64,000 bases of DNA from Gnetum montanum. Taxonomy: Eukaryota > Streptophyta > Gnetopsida > Gnetales > Gnetaceae. The stretch lies in NCBI GenBank assembly GCA_015680685.1, contig MNCI01000825.1, positions 50,322 to 114,321 on the forward strand. The letters run 5' to 3'. Positions 12,206-23,056 of the stretch are shown in pieces. The notes beneath the pieces were generated by a model. That model was not told the origin of the DNA. It did no database searches and saw nothing but the letters and a program-made list of their open reading frames with translations. Position 1 is the stretch's first letter. Every line of letters starts with the position of its first letter. Position numbers and translations under genes: made by a program.

Positions 12206-12689
12206 ATTTCGGGGCCATTTGCAATCACACAGGCCAAGTGTTAGTAAGGTTATTTTTAGAGTTAAGTTATACCTTACTGCTTGCCTTAATTAAAGATCTT
12301 CTGTTATCACGTGTGATCGTGTCTGAAAGTTTATAATAATGAGTCCTGTGACTTAGGTGGTTTCCATTTTAGTTTCTCGGTATACCTAAGGGTTAAATGA
12401 TTTTTAGGCACAATTATTCTAAGTGTTATAGTTAATTACCCTAACTGATGTCCTTTGGGCAATGATAAATTTCAAAAAAAGTTAGGCACTTTTTGGCAAG
12501 TGTTGCTCCCCCACGACTAAGCTGAACACTTCGGGTTCAAGTAGGTTCAAACGGAATACAAATTGGAGTACCAGCAAGCGAGATATGAGTGGAAAAGCAA
12601 GGGTCACGCAATCACAAGTTGTAGAGAAAAATTTCAAAAACTCCCCCCATGTGAATGACAAAATGATGCTAAGTGTTGCGGTGGGGGTA

Positions 12690-12790
12690 CCTATTTATAG
12701 GTAAATGGGACGCAATATCGCATACGTGATGTATCGTACATAATATCACATGGGACATACATGATATCTCGTCCCTAGTGATGTCAAACA
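12690..12790 (-). promoter_or_regulatory. Internal LTR-like promoter block upstream of the A1 3' ORF
   Basis: On the minus strand, GATATC-type iterons (plus-strand 12713-12771) are followed by a TATA box, CTATAAATAG (12700-12691). The A1 LTR has the same layout: GATATCGCG iterons 17129-17066 and CTATAAATAAG at 17035-17025. It lies about 500 bp upstream of the 3' ORF. Confidence 0.55.
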
Positions 12791-14039
12791 CCAAGAAAAT
12801 ACTGAATTTTTTAATGATTTTCTTGAAATTAATGTGGAATATTGAGAACATTGGAAATTATTAAGATGTTCTAGGGTAATTTCATTGATTCGAGAGGCAC
12901 CATTAATGATAATGATGTGAACTTTAGCAATAAAAACTTGGCGGTTAAGAAAAAGGGAATGTAATGGTACATTGGAACGTTAAAATTTAGAGGGATAATA
13001 GTAGGGAAAGAAAATCAATTGAAAAATTAAGTTGAGGGTAAGAAATTGTGTGTGTAGGCTATGTCCTAAGTGAAGATTACAAAATATTACATAAGTGGGT
13101 CCTCCCCAAAGCAGGTTCCAACCTATAATGCCCTTGTGTAACCACACTTAAAGTGTCCATGGGCACTAGAAGGGTTAAATGTAATCCGTACTAACTCCAC
13201 AAAACACACACATGTAATTATCACTAGAATGAGATGAAAATTCTATGCTACACGGGACACGAGCTATAATTACACGAACAGTGAGATGAGATGAACTATA
13301 GAAAGGGATCGTAGAGATTGGGACATGAGGTAATTGACCCAGGTCACAATGAATCCTGCATGTAAAGCATGATTAAAGTGTCATTAACCCGTCATTCCAA
13401 GATCAGGACCAAGTCCATTCCTCTAATCAGTGACATCGCATTGTTTCATCCCATGATGAACAACTATGAGAGTACCACAACAACAAGGCGTACGATCACT
13501 TGGCGTTTTATTCAAGGGAGAAGTGACTTTTATTTCATGGCACCTTGTTTTTCTTTTTATTTATTTTCTTTTTTTCGAATACTAAATCCAGAGAAGCTAC
13601 CAAGCTTCAAGCATGGGTGCATGTCTTTCCAGTGGGATCCCCTAGAATAGCGTTTGATTTTTGAGTGCTCTTTTGATTACTCTTACTCCCATTTTCGTTA
13701 GATCTACAAGGATCTTAGTACAACCACATTGCATGATAACACCCACAGTGGTCACAAAGAGAATCCGCAAGTCCCCTTGATGTCACACCCTAATCATTCC
13801 CTCTTGGTCCATCCTTCTTCATTCTAGGTACAATGGACATAAAATTAATTTTAAGTTTTTAACAATTTCAAGAATATCACCGTACCCTCGAATAGAACCT
13901 CTTTATTTGTAGAATGGATGAGTGGGTGTAATGGGCTCACTGTCCAAATAATTTCTCACTCATGACTTAATAACATAGAACACACCTCAACCAATTATCC
14001 ACATGAGTGTTTTATTTGTAGATGAGATTACTTACAAAA

Positions 14040-14165
14040 ACGTAAAAAGAAAAAAAAAACAAAACACACAAAAAAAAGATAAAAAGATAAAACAAAAAGT
14101 TGAAAAATGAAAAACTGAAAAACAAAAAGTTGTTAAATTAAAGAAAATTGAAAAAATATTTATTA
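14040..14165 (-). repeat. Low-complexity A-rich (T-rich on element strand) tract
   Basis: Nearly pure A with scattered C/G on the plus strand, immediately downstream of A1 gag. The same kind of tract follows gag in A3 (43805-44050). Confidence 0.8.
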
Positions 14166-14179
14166 ATCCTACTTATTAT

Positions 14180-15960
14180 TTAGAATGGGGGATGTCCCCC
14201 ATAAATAATCAGTTGAGGATGGCAAGGATTAATAAATGAAAGATGAGGATCCTTGCATGTTGGAAGTATTGGGACTTGGCCATACCTACCCCATTGGGGT
14301 TCACACACTTGATTATAGTAAGCATAGTGTGGCACTTTATATGATGTAGTTCCCGAATAACGAGTTGACCCACTATGATATTTGGGACCGTTAGATGGTA
14401 TGCAAGGATTTAGATGTCGCTCTCCATTCCTGTGTTCATTGGACCATCTTGTTGTTGGAACGTGAGTTGGTGGCCCTGATGAAGTTACAAGAGGTGTTGG
14501 GTTCGAAGGTAAGTGTGCACCATAGTGTGGGACTTGTGTTCGGTTGGAAGATGTAGTGGCCTTGGAATTGTGTTGTCCCTTCTTACGGTCGTGTTTAAAG
14601 AAAGGACACTTTTGATGTTGAGGAGGCTTTTCACTGCTGTTGGAAGTAGTAGCACAAGTACTATTCATGGGTTGTTGTTGTGATGTAGACACCTTAGGAA
14701 TAGTTGGTGGCACTATGGAAGCAGGGGAAGGATGAGAATGTTGAAAGTTAGGAGGATTATAAGGTGCACAAGGTGATGGTTGTGTTGGAGGCATGGGTTG
14801 ATAGTATTGTGGAGAATAGTACTATGGTGAGATAAAGTGTGTTGGCCCAGTTGGAGAAACAAGATGTTGAACAAGATAAGCGTTTGGATTTGGATGATAT
14901 AAAGGGTGTCTCTAGTCTACGGGTGGTCTCCCCCACGACTGGGATTGTTGCCACTATGATCAAACACAGTATATTTGTATGAACTCTGGATGTAATGTAT
15001 TTCCCCAATGCTCATGTAAATGTAACAATATTGGGCATTGGCCCTTGGGGTGATCGTACAAGCATATGTTGCATTCATACGTATGATTGGCAGTTGAGCT
15101 CTTATTTTCTTCATTCTTTTTTTCCAAATGTCTAATATTTTGTCCTGCTTCTTGGGTTGTTAAAACTTTATCTCCAATAGTGTTGATAAATTCTCCACAC
15201 TTTTGATACGCCCATTCCAACATCTTATTGATCTTTGCCTCAGCTTCTTCTAATGATTGTTGTATTGGAAAAGATGATGTTTCCACCTTGAGATTGGTTG
15301 ATTTCTCCTTTGTGTGATCATGGACCTTTGTTAAGTTGAGATTTTGGTCCCGTTCATGTTTTTCAACACTCTCCCATCGAGCCAATTCTCCTTCTTCTTT
15401 TGCTACCCACTTAATAAGCTCTTGGATTGGATGGGTTTGTAGTTCATATAGTTGACCTTGGGCATATCTTCCTAAGGTCTCTCTTGTTTCATTATGTAGC
15501 CCATCAATAATATGATACATTAGCCTTTCCTCAGAAAACCCATGGCCTGGACAGTTGTTTAACAGTGCATAATATCTTTCTAAGGCCATGTCCAAGGGTT
15601 CATGTTGTGCTTGTTTCCATCCTTGGATTTGTTTCCTTAAGGCTGGCACTCTTGCGTAGGTTTGATATTTTTCACTAAAGACTTCTACCATTGTTGACCA
15701 ACATCGTATCGAATTTGGTTTTAACAATCTATACCATACTTTTGCTTGGTCAACGAGTGTCATGGGAAAGAGCTTAAGTTTTTTTCCAACCATTATCAAT
15801 GTTATTCCATGTGTAGGCATTGTAGAAGGCTTGTAAATGTTGATACGGATATAAGTCATAGCCTCCTAAAAATTTAGGAAAGTTGTTTAAATTGAGCCTA
15901 GGTAGATGGCTCTCTTTACAATGCCTACGTGAGATTCAAATAGACTCTTATATTTGTGTT
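14180..15960 (-). pseudogene. gag: A1 gag, Athila-like
   Basis: Structural Gag. An upstream ATG at 16162 (about 120 nt past the primer-binding site) starts an acidic N-terminal segment that soon meets stops. The conserved core starts near 15895 (NNFPKFLGGY, HLQAF). It changes frame at a run of seven T on the plus strand (15779-15785) and then reads KLKLFP, WYRLL, KQIQGWKQ, IIDGLHNETRETLG. A zinc knuckle CNICLYDHPKGQC (CX2CX3HX4C) lies near 15075-15035, and the C-terminal third (14960-14180) is Pro/Ser/His/Tyr-rich and ends at the stop near 14180. Homologues: A2, A3 and A5 gags in this window. Confidence 0.8.
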
Positions 15961-16280
15961 AAGCTTGTAGTGGCTAGTAGGGGTTCATCATCATCGAGTA
16001 AGTTATGCTTTCATGTATTGGGATGATTTTTTTTCATTCATGTTTATAAGAAACCCCTACCTCAGGTTGTATACTCCAATCTTCATCGTCGTAGAGTTTG
16101 TTGGTTCTCCAATGAACTTCCTCACTAAGTGTGGCATTATTATCATCTTGTAAGAGAGGCATGGTTGTGAAACTTGTGTGTGAATTTATGTAACTTTTAA
16201 TAATTATTTTTTATAAAAGATATATCGTTATGTTCAATACAATGACCTTGTATGATATAACTAATCTAGATAACTAGCAC

Positions 16281-16301
16281 TATCCCCGGCAACGACGCCT
16301 A
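16281..16301 (-). promoter_or_regulatory. A1 primer-binding site
   Basis: Minus strand TAGGCGTCGTTGCCGGGGATA right after the LTR end (CTCATCA). It is close to the TTGGCGCCGTTGCCGGGGA-type site seen in Athila-like elements; the second position is mutated (TAGG instead of TTGG). Confidence 0.8.
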
Positions 16302-17203
16302 TGATGAGTGGCGAGATACCCCTACACTCAACCATATGAATACTAGTGTTCTCACGCATGATCCAGTCGAACTCTGTAGACGAACTAGTTGTGGCACCTA
16401 GACAATTATCCTTAGGTCACAATTCATTGTCTTCCCACCTAGACTAGTATTATATTTTTCACGTATGGTTTAGTCTAAAGTGAGGTGTATGATGTGTTCC
16501 TAATCTAACCGCTACTCCTGAAGGCAATGAAAAGTCATATTAAATTAACTAATCTAGGAGAGAGAGGGTAAGAAGATCTAATCTAGCCTAAGTGCAATGA
16601 GCATCCATTCCTTGATCATTCGTACACATCTTGGACTTCGTGCATGACTACCACTAGGATTACCAAGCGCAGATCCTAGGTACGCCATTGGGTTACCAAG
16701 TAGTCACACTTAAATGCTCGTAATCAAGTCGTACTCATTCTGTGTTACTAGGAGTTTAAGGATGAGAGAAACTAATTAGGAAAGTAGTAAATAACAATTA
16801 AATAAATAAATAAACAAAGTGAATGCTGCAATGATGAAGTAATCTCGATCTTTATTGCTAGTCATGTGTGTGTCCAAGTACGTCACACTCGAATAAAGGA
16901 TGCCACACAATTACATTCACCACACTGTGGGCAGACATGGGAAAATAATCTATCTCTGGAAGGATCAAACTACCATAGCTTCGCTACAATCTAACTCCTA
17001 ATGTTGAACAAGGGGGAGCCGCTTCTTATTTATAGACATTACGGTGGACTGCGTTATCATGTATGCAATATCGCAGGGGAAGACACGATATCGCGACGGA
17101 TGCGATATCGCGGCCCATGCGATATCGCGGCCCATCAAAGTGGCTATCTCAAGGAGGCTGCATCGAAGTAGTCCTATCACCATAGCCAACCAATGCTTCA
17201 TCA
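16302..17203 (-). repeat. A1 5' LTR (902 bp)
   Basis: Ends TG...CA (plus TGATGAGTGG at 16302, ...GCTTCATCA at 17203). On the minus strand U3 carries three perfect GATATCGCG palindromes (17087-17095, 17104-17112, 17121-17129) and degenerate ones, then the TATA box CTATAAATAAG (17035-17025). Similar in layout to the A5 LTR (59780-60278). Confidence 0.85.
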
Positions 17204-17208
17204 CTTCT

Positions 17209-18516
17209 CAATGTTCTTAATTTTTGAAAAAGCTTAGCTCAATGATCAAGGACCTAAGCAGTAGAGTTTTGATTTGATGAAATTTTTGACAGCTTCTTTG
17301 AAAATGACTAACATATTGGTTGAATAGATAGATTTTGAAATCTCATTGAACATTGCATTCCATCTTTGAATGAATTTCTATATTAGTTCAAGGGACCCTT
17401 ATTGCACCTTCATGAGTTGATCTAAAGTTTTGTATAGCTTCAAGTTGTACTTAAATCAATTAATGAACTAGGTGATTAGGTCATCAAGTGAGGAGATAGA
17501 TCCCCTTGACAACATCCTATACTAATCTAAGGCTTTCCCTGTCAAGGACTTGGGGAAAATTTGTAACATTGTATGAGGTCAAGCTTGTAATAGAATATAC
17601 TTGGAATGGAAAGTGATAAGATGTGCATTAGCATCTCTTTTACTATTTTATTTTGTGAATTGTGGGATAGAGATGTAGGCTAGTAACATTATTTGTGATA
17701 CATAAGAGTTGATAGAATCATCTTGATAAAAGTCCATCACTTTCATGATTTGGGTGGTGGTCACCTTAAGTCTACATAGCTCATCATGTAGTCTTGGATC
17801 ATTTGAAAAGCTTGGTCCAAGCTTTTTGATGCTCATATGAACCAAACCATTGGTCAAGCAATGTATGATTACATAATAGGAAATAGTGATAAAGGAATAG
17901 GATGCATAGTTGTCATCAAAGGAATATAGGAGATATTGGAAATAGAAGCACCATGAGAAACATAGGAAACCTGAGGTCTCAATGAGGGACCAGTGGATAT
18001 CACAAATGATGATGGCATAGAAGAGATTATTTGTCAAGGCTGCATTGAGCTACATTGGGTTACTATTGTTTCATGCAAAGCAAAAGGCATTAACATGATT
18101 ATAAGAACAAATTGAAAAGTAGGTTGGGTAACTTGTTTCAAGGAAGGTATAGAGGATATTTGGTTGACCATAGAATTATAATGTAATGCATTGCTAATGG
18201 ACAAATCAGGGATTGATCATTGAAAAAGCTCCTCCATGTAAGGATCAGTTTCATAATATCTCCCTAATTCATCTTGATCCTCCTGATCTTGCTCCAAACT
18301 TGCTTCTTCACTAGCCAGAACCTTGTCATCAATGTTAACTAATTGGGCTGACATGTGTATATAAAACTCTATGAGTTCTATATGGTCATAGAGGGAAGAC
18401 ATATGTTCCTTTCTTAATCTATTACTTGGCTTAAATTGGCATTTGGAATCTAACTCCTTACGTAGGATATGAAGATTGACTTGTATTTTAGCACAAACGA
18501 ATTTGTACTCATCCAT
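17209..18516 (-). pseudogene. gag: T2 gag remnant
   Basis: Homologous to the gags of T1 and T3. N-terminal block YKFVCAKIQVNL (about 18500) corresponds to YNFICVKIQA in T1/T3. The core includes VMDFYQDDSI (about 17730), NAHLITF (about 17615) and SLTGKALD (about 17545), then an IQRW-type stretch, ending at an IKNIE motif exactly where the A1 LTR begins. Frame changes occur between the N-terminal block and the core. No zinc-knuckle part is present because of the A1 insertion. Confidence 0.7.
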
Positions 18517-18769
18517 ATTGATATCAACATGAGCAGGATTTTAACCTAAACACCTAAGGGATTGGTGACGTTCAACAATAGTAAGGTCTTTCAAATCGTA
18601 TATACGAGTAGAATCCTAGTTGTTATCCATGTCAACTATGTCTCATGGAAAAATAGTAGAAATAAAGGGTATAAATAAGAAGTGGCTGAAACTAGGCTAC
18701 AAAGTGATTAGGTAACAATTATGGTTTAGATAAGATAATAGGAGACTACCTATAACATATGACAGTAAA

Positions 18770-18985
18770 TAGGCCACAACGTAAAATAGAAAATAGGCTA
18801 CAATGTAACATAGAAAATAGGCTACAAACAATAGGCTATAGCATAAATATAAAATTGGCTTCAGTGTAAACATAAAATATAAGAAAAACTTCAATGTAAA
18901 AAAATATAAAAAACATGCTTTAGTGTAAATGTAACAATAAACTAGCTTTAGTGTAAATTTTAAGAAATAGGTTTCAGTGTGTTTA
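18770..18985 (-). repeat. T2 leader: degenerate tandem units
   Basis: Imperfect 20-30 bp units around ATAGGCTACAATGTAA / TTTAGTGTAAAT between primer-binding site and gag. Position is equivalent to the T1 leader array, but the unit sequence differs. Confidence 0.6.
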
Positions 18986-19250
18986 GGGTAGCATTGTGAT
19001 TTTTGGAAAAAATGGAAAAAAAGGCTGAAACTTCAATGGGCTTAAGAGCAGTGTAATTCGAGATTTATGCTCTGTGGAAGGCATTTCTAGTGGGCATGGA
19101 TATCTCACATTGGTGATTTAAGAACAATAAATACATTGGTATCCAAGACACCAAAATCAACCAACTACATACCAAATACGTTGCAATGAAAATGGTGAAA
19201 AAAGTGGAAACCGTGATCAAACTTTGACTTTGACGAACAAAACAAGGGAA

Positions 19251-19269
19251 GGCCCTCCTTCTAGCACCA
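19251..19269 (-). promoter_or_regulatory. T2 primer-binding site
   Basis: Minus strand TGGTGCTAGAAGGAGGGCC, 5 nt from the LTR edge, the same block as in T1 and T3. Confidence 0.75.
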
Positions 19270-19274
19270 AAAAC

Positions 19275-20157
19275 TATAATGATGGAAAAATTCAAGAGTT
19301 TGAGACTAAAGATCCTCATGCAAAATAGTATGATTTTAAGATCCATGGGTCTAAATGATCTGAGGTACCTTAGACTGTCTTGTTGATCACATAAGAACTT
19401 AAAAATCTATTACCAATTTAGGGCAAATGATATAAATGGGCAATGGATGTGTAACCAATAAATAGAGCACCAAATCCATAAGCAAACTAAGCATCAACAA
19501 CAACAAAAATAAAAAATATATGACCAAAAGTACTACAAATTTGTATTAATCTAAAAAATATGAGTTCAAAAAATACAAATCTATAAGCCTTTGTGGCTTT
19601 TAATGTGTTGCACTGTGGAGGCCTCAAAAGTCTCCTTAAAATTACTATTGAAAGATATAGGGTATGGATAGGTGGGGTATGCTTCATAGTTATCACAAAG
19701 ACATATAGCTTGTTGGATTTGCGTTGAAACTGAAGGTTGTAGTAGGTCTTTAGTGTTCTTGATGGTCAACGCTAAGAAAAAATGGTTATGTGCTTTCAAG
19801 TCTTTGAATGCTCAAAATATTCAAAGTCCAAAAGTCCTTGAAGATGGTGCTACTTTCTGGTTATATAGGTTGTGGCTTACTATTTTTCATGTTGACTCTG
19901 TTTTGGCAAGTTTTTTGACATTATGCATAGCATTTTTTCAATTTACACTGGCAACAAAAATGTAGTGTATTTCATATGATTTATGCTAGATCCCACATCA
20001 TATTGACAACATGAACCTAATTTATGTTGGTTTATCATAATCAATAATATTTTTCATGCTTCATGCTATGAATTACACTTTACATTATGATAATGCTTTG
20101 GAATTCTAATAAAATAGTATTACAAGATAGATCTCAAAAGGAAAATCAAGGTGTTTC
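19275..20157 (-). repeat. T2 5' LTR, right boundary uncertain
   Basis: The left edge at 19275 follows from spacing to the primer-binding site (the TG is mutated to TA). A TATA-like CCTATATAA on the minus strand (19869-19861) aligns with the T3 TATA region, with shared flanks (TTGGCAA.TTTT). The distal part has TTATGC-like motifs as in the T3 U3. The right end near 20157 is only a guess. Confidence 0.45.
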
Positions 20158-21079
20158 TTTCACTTTTGAATCTGATCAATTTTACATTCAAAATTTACAT
20201 AGAAGGGGCTTAAGTTTTTTTCCTTTGGTTTTATTCTTGCCACTAGGCTTCCCTATTTACAATCAAATTTTCTTTGAGTTATTTCATGCTTCACCATATA
20301 TGCAAATTGTATTATAGTGATGACATGCTTTTGTAGCCCAAAACTATTTGGTTAACGTAAAGTCAAGTGTTTGCATAATGAATAAAGCTCATTGTGGTTT
20401 CCTTAAAATTTTCAATTTTATTTTATTGAACCTTAATGATGACATCTCACTAATGAATTTATATATTAAATTTAAAAATTATTATTAATTTAATTTCTTC
20501 ATATATATTAGAATAATTTTATGGAGCTTTGCAATGATTTTGCCTTACCTAAGAAGGTCATACCTATATGGAATGGTGTTGAACCATCCAAGATATGATT
20601 GAGGAGATTTATCATTTTCCCATAAAGGATTGTAGAATGGTTTACATGTATGTTTGATTTCCATGTTGCGCCTATCCCATAATGGATTGTGACATGAAGA
20701 TATGTTTTGCTTTTTTTCCACGTGTGAACATTATACCTGTCCTGCAACAAATTGCAATAAGTTTTAATTTTTATTTTATTCTTTACATTTATAAAATACG
20801 TAAAAATTATAAAAATATCATTTTTCTACTGTGAAAACACAAGTTCCTTCACTTATATCATATGTATTATACAATTTTCATTTATTAAATGTAACGATAT
20901 ACACAAGTAAACTTTGCAGTTCACATTCATGTTGTCTTCAATGTTTATGACCAATTTGCTATGCATATTATTGATAGACCTCCTGTGATCATGATAAGGA
21001 GGGCCCCTATTAATATAAATAATAGCAAAATAGAAATTACAATTCAAGCTAAAAAGGCCCTCACTGTAAGTAGTTTTGT
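20158..21079. other. Unassigned AT-rich DNA
   Basis: No coding sequence, LTR edge or RNA gene could be supported on either strand. Confidence 0.4.
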
Positions 21080-21690
21080 TACTTAGGATCAATCCTCCAA
21101 TTAGATGGTGGAATTAATAAAGATATAAGAAATATAATTGAGGCAGGATGATTAAAATGGAGACAAGGTAATGATGTTATATTTGATAAAAGAATACTAA
21201 TAAAACTAAAGGACAAATTTTATAGGATAGAAAATAAATCTATTATCTTATATGGTGCTGAATTTTGGTCAATAAAAAAGAGGCATGAACAACATATCAG
21301 TGTGGTAGAAATGCTATTGCTTAGATAAATGTTGAATGTTATGAAAAGAAATAAATTGTTTAATACAAACATTAGAGAAAGACTTAGATTATCTTCTATT
21401 TCAAATAAGTTACTAGAATGGTGACTTAGATGGTTTGGACATGTACAAAGAAGATCAAACGATGAACCTATAGAAAAAGATTGTCATATAATTGTTCCTA
21501 GAAAATCCATTGAAAGAAAGACTAAAAAAGACATGTTAAAAAACAATTGAATATGATTTAAGAAATTGCAAATAAACAAAGACCAAGCTCCTCATAAATA
21601 TGAATGGTCAAAAAGAACTCATGTAGCTAATCCCATTTTATTGGAAAAAGGCTAGGATGATTATGATGATCAAATCCTTTTAAAGAATAT
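21080..21690 (+). pseudogene. 3' end of an RTE-type LINE (C-terminal RT region)
   Basis: Reads YLGSIL...DGG (21080), then a W-rich stretch, RILIKLKDKFYRIE, LYGAEFWSIKK..HEQHISVVEM (about 21260-21315) and LRWFGHVQRR (about 21428-21457). This order is typical of the region after the RT catalytic core in plant RTE-clade non-LTR elements. Several stops; the 5' part (endonuclease, RT core) is absent, which fits 5' truncation during insertion. No poly-A or clear target duplication was found. Confidence 0.8.
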
Positions 21691-22414
21691 TGAGTGAAAA
21701 TGTATTTATTTCTTTTAAACCATATTTTAATTAAAACACAAATAGGAAGTATGCTTCACATCCTTTCACCATTTGTGGTACAATTGTCTCTAGGCCTTAT
21801 AGAGTATGCTTAGGTTTGAAAAAGTTTTCCAACATTAACTTTATTTCACCAGTTGCAACCAACTTTTCTTACCATATTTGCTAAAGTAAATCTTGTAAAT
21901 TTCTCCTTTTCACCATCATCCAAGTTTGTAGATTTAAATTCCATTATTCTTGTGATTATGTTGTCTCATAGTATTCTATTCATATTATATGTTATTAAAC
22001 CTATTATTTCAATAGTTTTGTAAATCTATTATTACATGGTTTTTAAGCTTCATTGGATGTTCACATTCAAGCGAGCAGAAAATAGTGAAAATATGAATGT
22101 ATTTTGTTCTTGTCTTTTCATGCTTCTTTATTTTGTCATTATTGTATCTTACTTATTAGTGGTAAGGCCTTACAAGATAATCATATCAACAAAGTCATAC
22201 TCAAAGACGTAGTGGATTTAGACTTATAAAATCACTATCATCGTAATAATAACATTATTGAGTTGTTGAGTTATACCTTACATGGTAATGAATCTACTCC
22301 TATAAAATAATTTATAATGCTAACTATATAGCAATGTAGGAGTTGTGGTGTCTCTAAATCACATTTTCACTAGCACTACATTTAAAGGTATATTGGATTC
22401 TACCATCTAAGTTG
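21691..22414. other. Unassigned AT-rich DNA
   Basis: Nothing recognised. It abuts the truncated end of the T3 3' LTR at 22414/22415 without LTR-like TG...CA ends, so the join is a deletion or rearrangement point. Confidence 0.4.
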
Positions 22415-23043
22415 TGCGTGTCTAGTACTGCCTTAGTTGACTTTAGGCCGTATTATGCTCGTTTATGCTACTTAGCGTGGCAAAGCATAATAGAGCATAG
22501 AAGTATTTAACTCAAGCTATTTTATGCTCTATTTACGCTGCAAAGCATAATAGAGCGTAAAAATGGCCAACTTTACAATAAGTTATGCTTGCTTACGCTG
22601 CGTAGTGTAATAAGCGTAAAGCAACCAATCTGCAAAAAAAGAAGAAATCAATCTGCCACACTTCTTTGGACTCTGACTTTGACTTCCTTGAAGCTCATTA
22701 CACTACTCTATGTAACGAAGCGTAAACTCAGCCCTGAACAAAAAGACTTAGCGAGATGTGCGATAAGTCTTAGACTTTAAACCTTGTCGAATTCGCCGAA
22801 GTAAGTTACTTTCTGATATCGGGCTACATTAAGCAGAGTTACGCTGAACATCATTATGCTATGTTGCGTAATGTAGAGTAAAGAGAGAAAACAAAGTAAG
22901 TAAGGTTGGAATCTGTAAGAAATTTGGAGACTTGATGTTGCACGCCTCTCTGCCTTGTTCTGTCTTCTGAATTTCTGTCGCAAACTTTCGCCTAAATCGT
23001 GAATCTTCACCCTAGGCCGATTCACAATTTTCACAGTGTTTCA
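22415..23043 (-). repeat. T3 3' LTR, truncated
   Basis: Matches 37815-38443 of the 5' LTR from its TGAAACAC start (plus-strand ...GTGTTTCA at 23043). Similarity stops at 22415, before the TATA box, so about 915 bp of the 1544-bp LTR, including R and U5, is missing. Confidence 0.9.
22520..22562. repeat. Palindrome in T3 LTR U3 (3' copy)
   Basis: Arms TTTTATGCTCTATT and AATAGAGCGTAAAA, separated by 15 nt, with one mismatch. The 5' LTR copy is at 37920-37962 and also has one mismatch, but in the other arm. Confidence 0.85.
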
Positions 23044-23056
23044 ATGGCCCCTCTTT
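23044..23056 (-). promoter_or_regulatory. T3 polypurine tract
   Basis: Minus strand AAAGAGGGGCCAT directly precedes the 3' LTR start (TGAAACAC). This is the expected place for plus-strand primer formation. Confidence 0.75.

Larger units (their letters stand above)
12206..14179 (-). other. A1 non-coding block between gag and 3' ORF, shared with A3
   Basis: No coding sequence is supported. On the minus strand this region aligns by eye in the same order with 43800-45600 of A3: T-rich tract (14165-14040); AGAGGTTCT block (about 13905); GATGTGACATCAA and ATCTAACRAAAATGGGAG blocks (about 13780 and 13690); ACAAGGGCA block (about 13130); then the internal promoter-like block. Retention in two copies shows it is an original part of the family and that both lack pol. 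Confidence 0.7.
9409..17203 (-). mobile_element. A1: pol-less Athila-like element, 3' end displaced by T1
   Basis: Minus strand: 5' LTR (17203-16302), primer-binding site, gag (about 15960-14180), T-rich tract, conserved non-coding block (13900-12800), internal promoter-like block (12790-12690), then a coiled-coil 3' ORF (12205 to about 9530). No protease, RT, RNase H or integrase is detectable. Its 3' LTR is missing because T1 was inserted at 9408/9409. A1 itself interrupts the gag of T2 at 17203/17204; the right copy of its target duplication is expected to be CTTCT (17204-17208). Confidence 0.8.
17204..20157 (-). mobile_element. T2: old Tat-like element, 5' part only
   Basis: Minus strand: LTR (right edge uncertain, about 20157, where GGTGTTTC resembles the T1/T3 LTR end), primer-binding site (19269-19251), leader with tandem repeats, and gag down to 17209, where A1 was inserted. 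The rest would lie left of A1 and T1, outside the window. Many stops and frame changes make it the most decayed Tat copy here. Confidence 0.65.
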
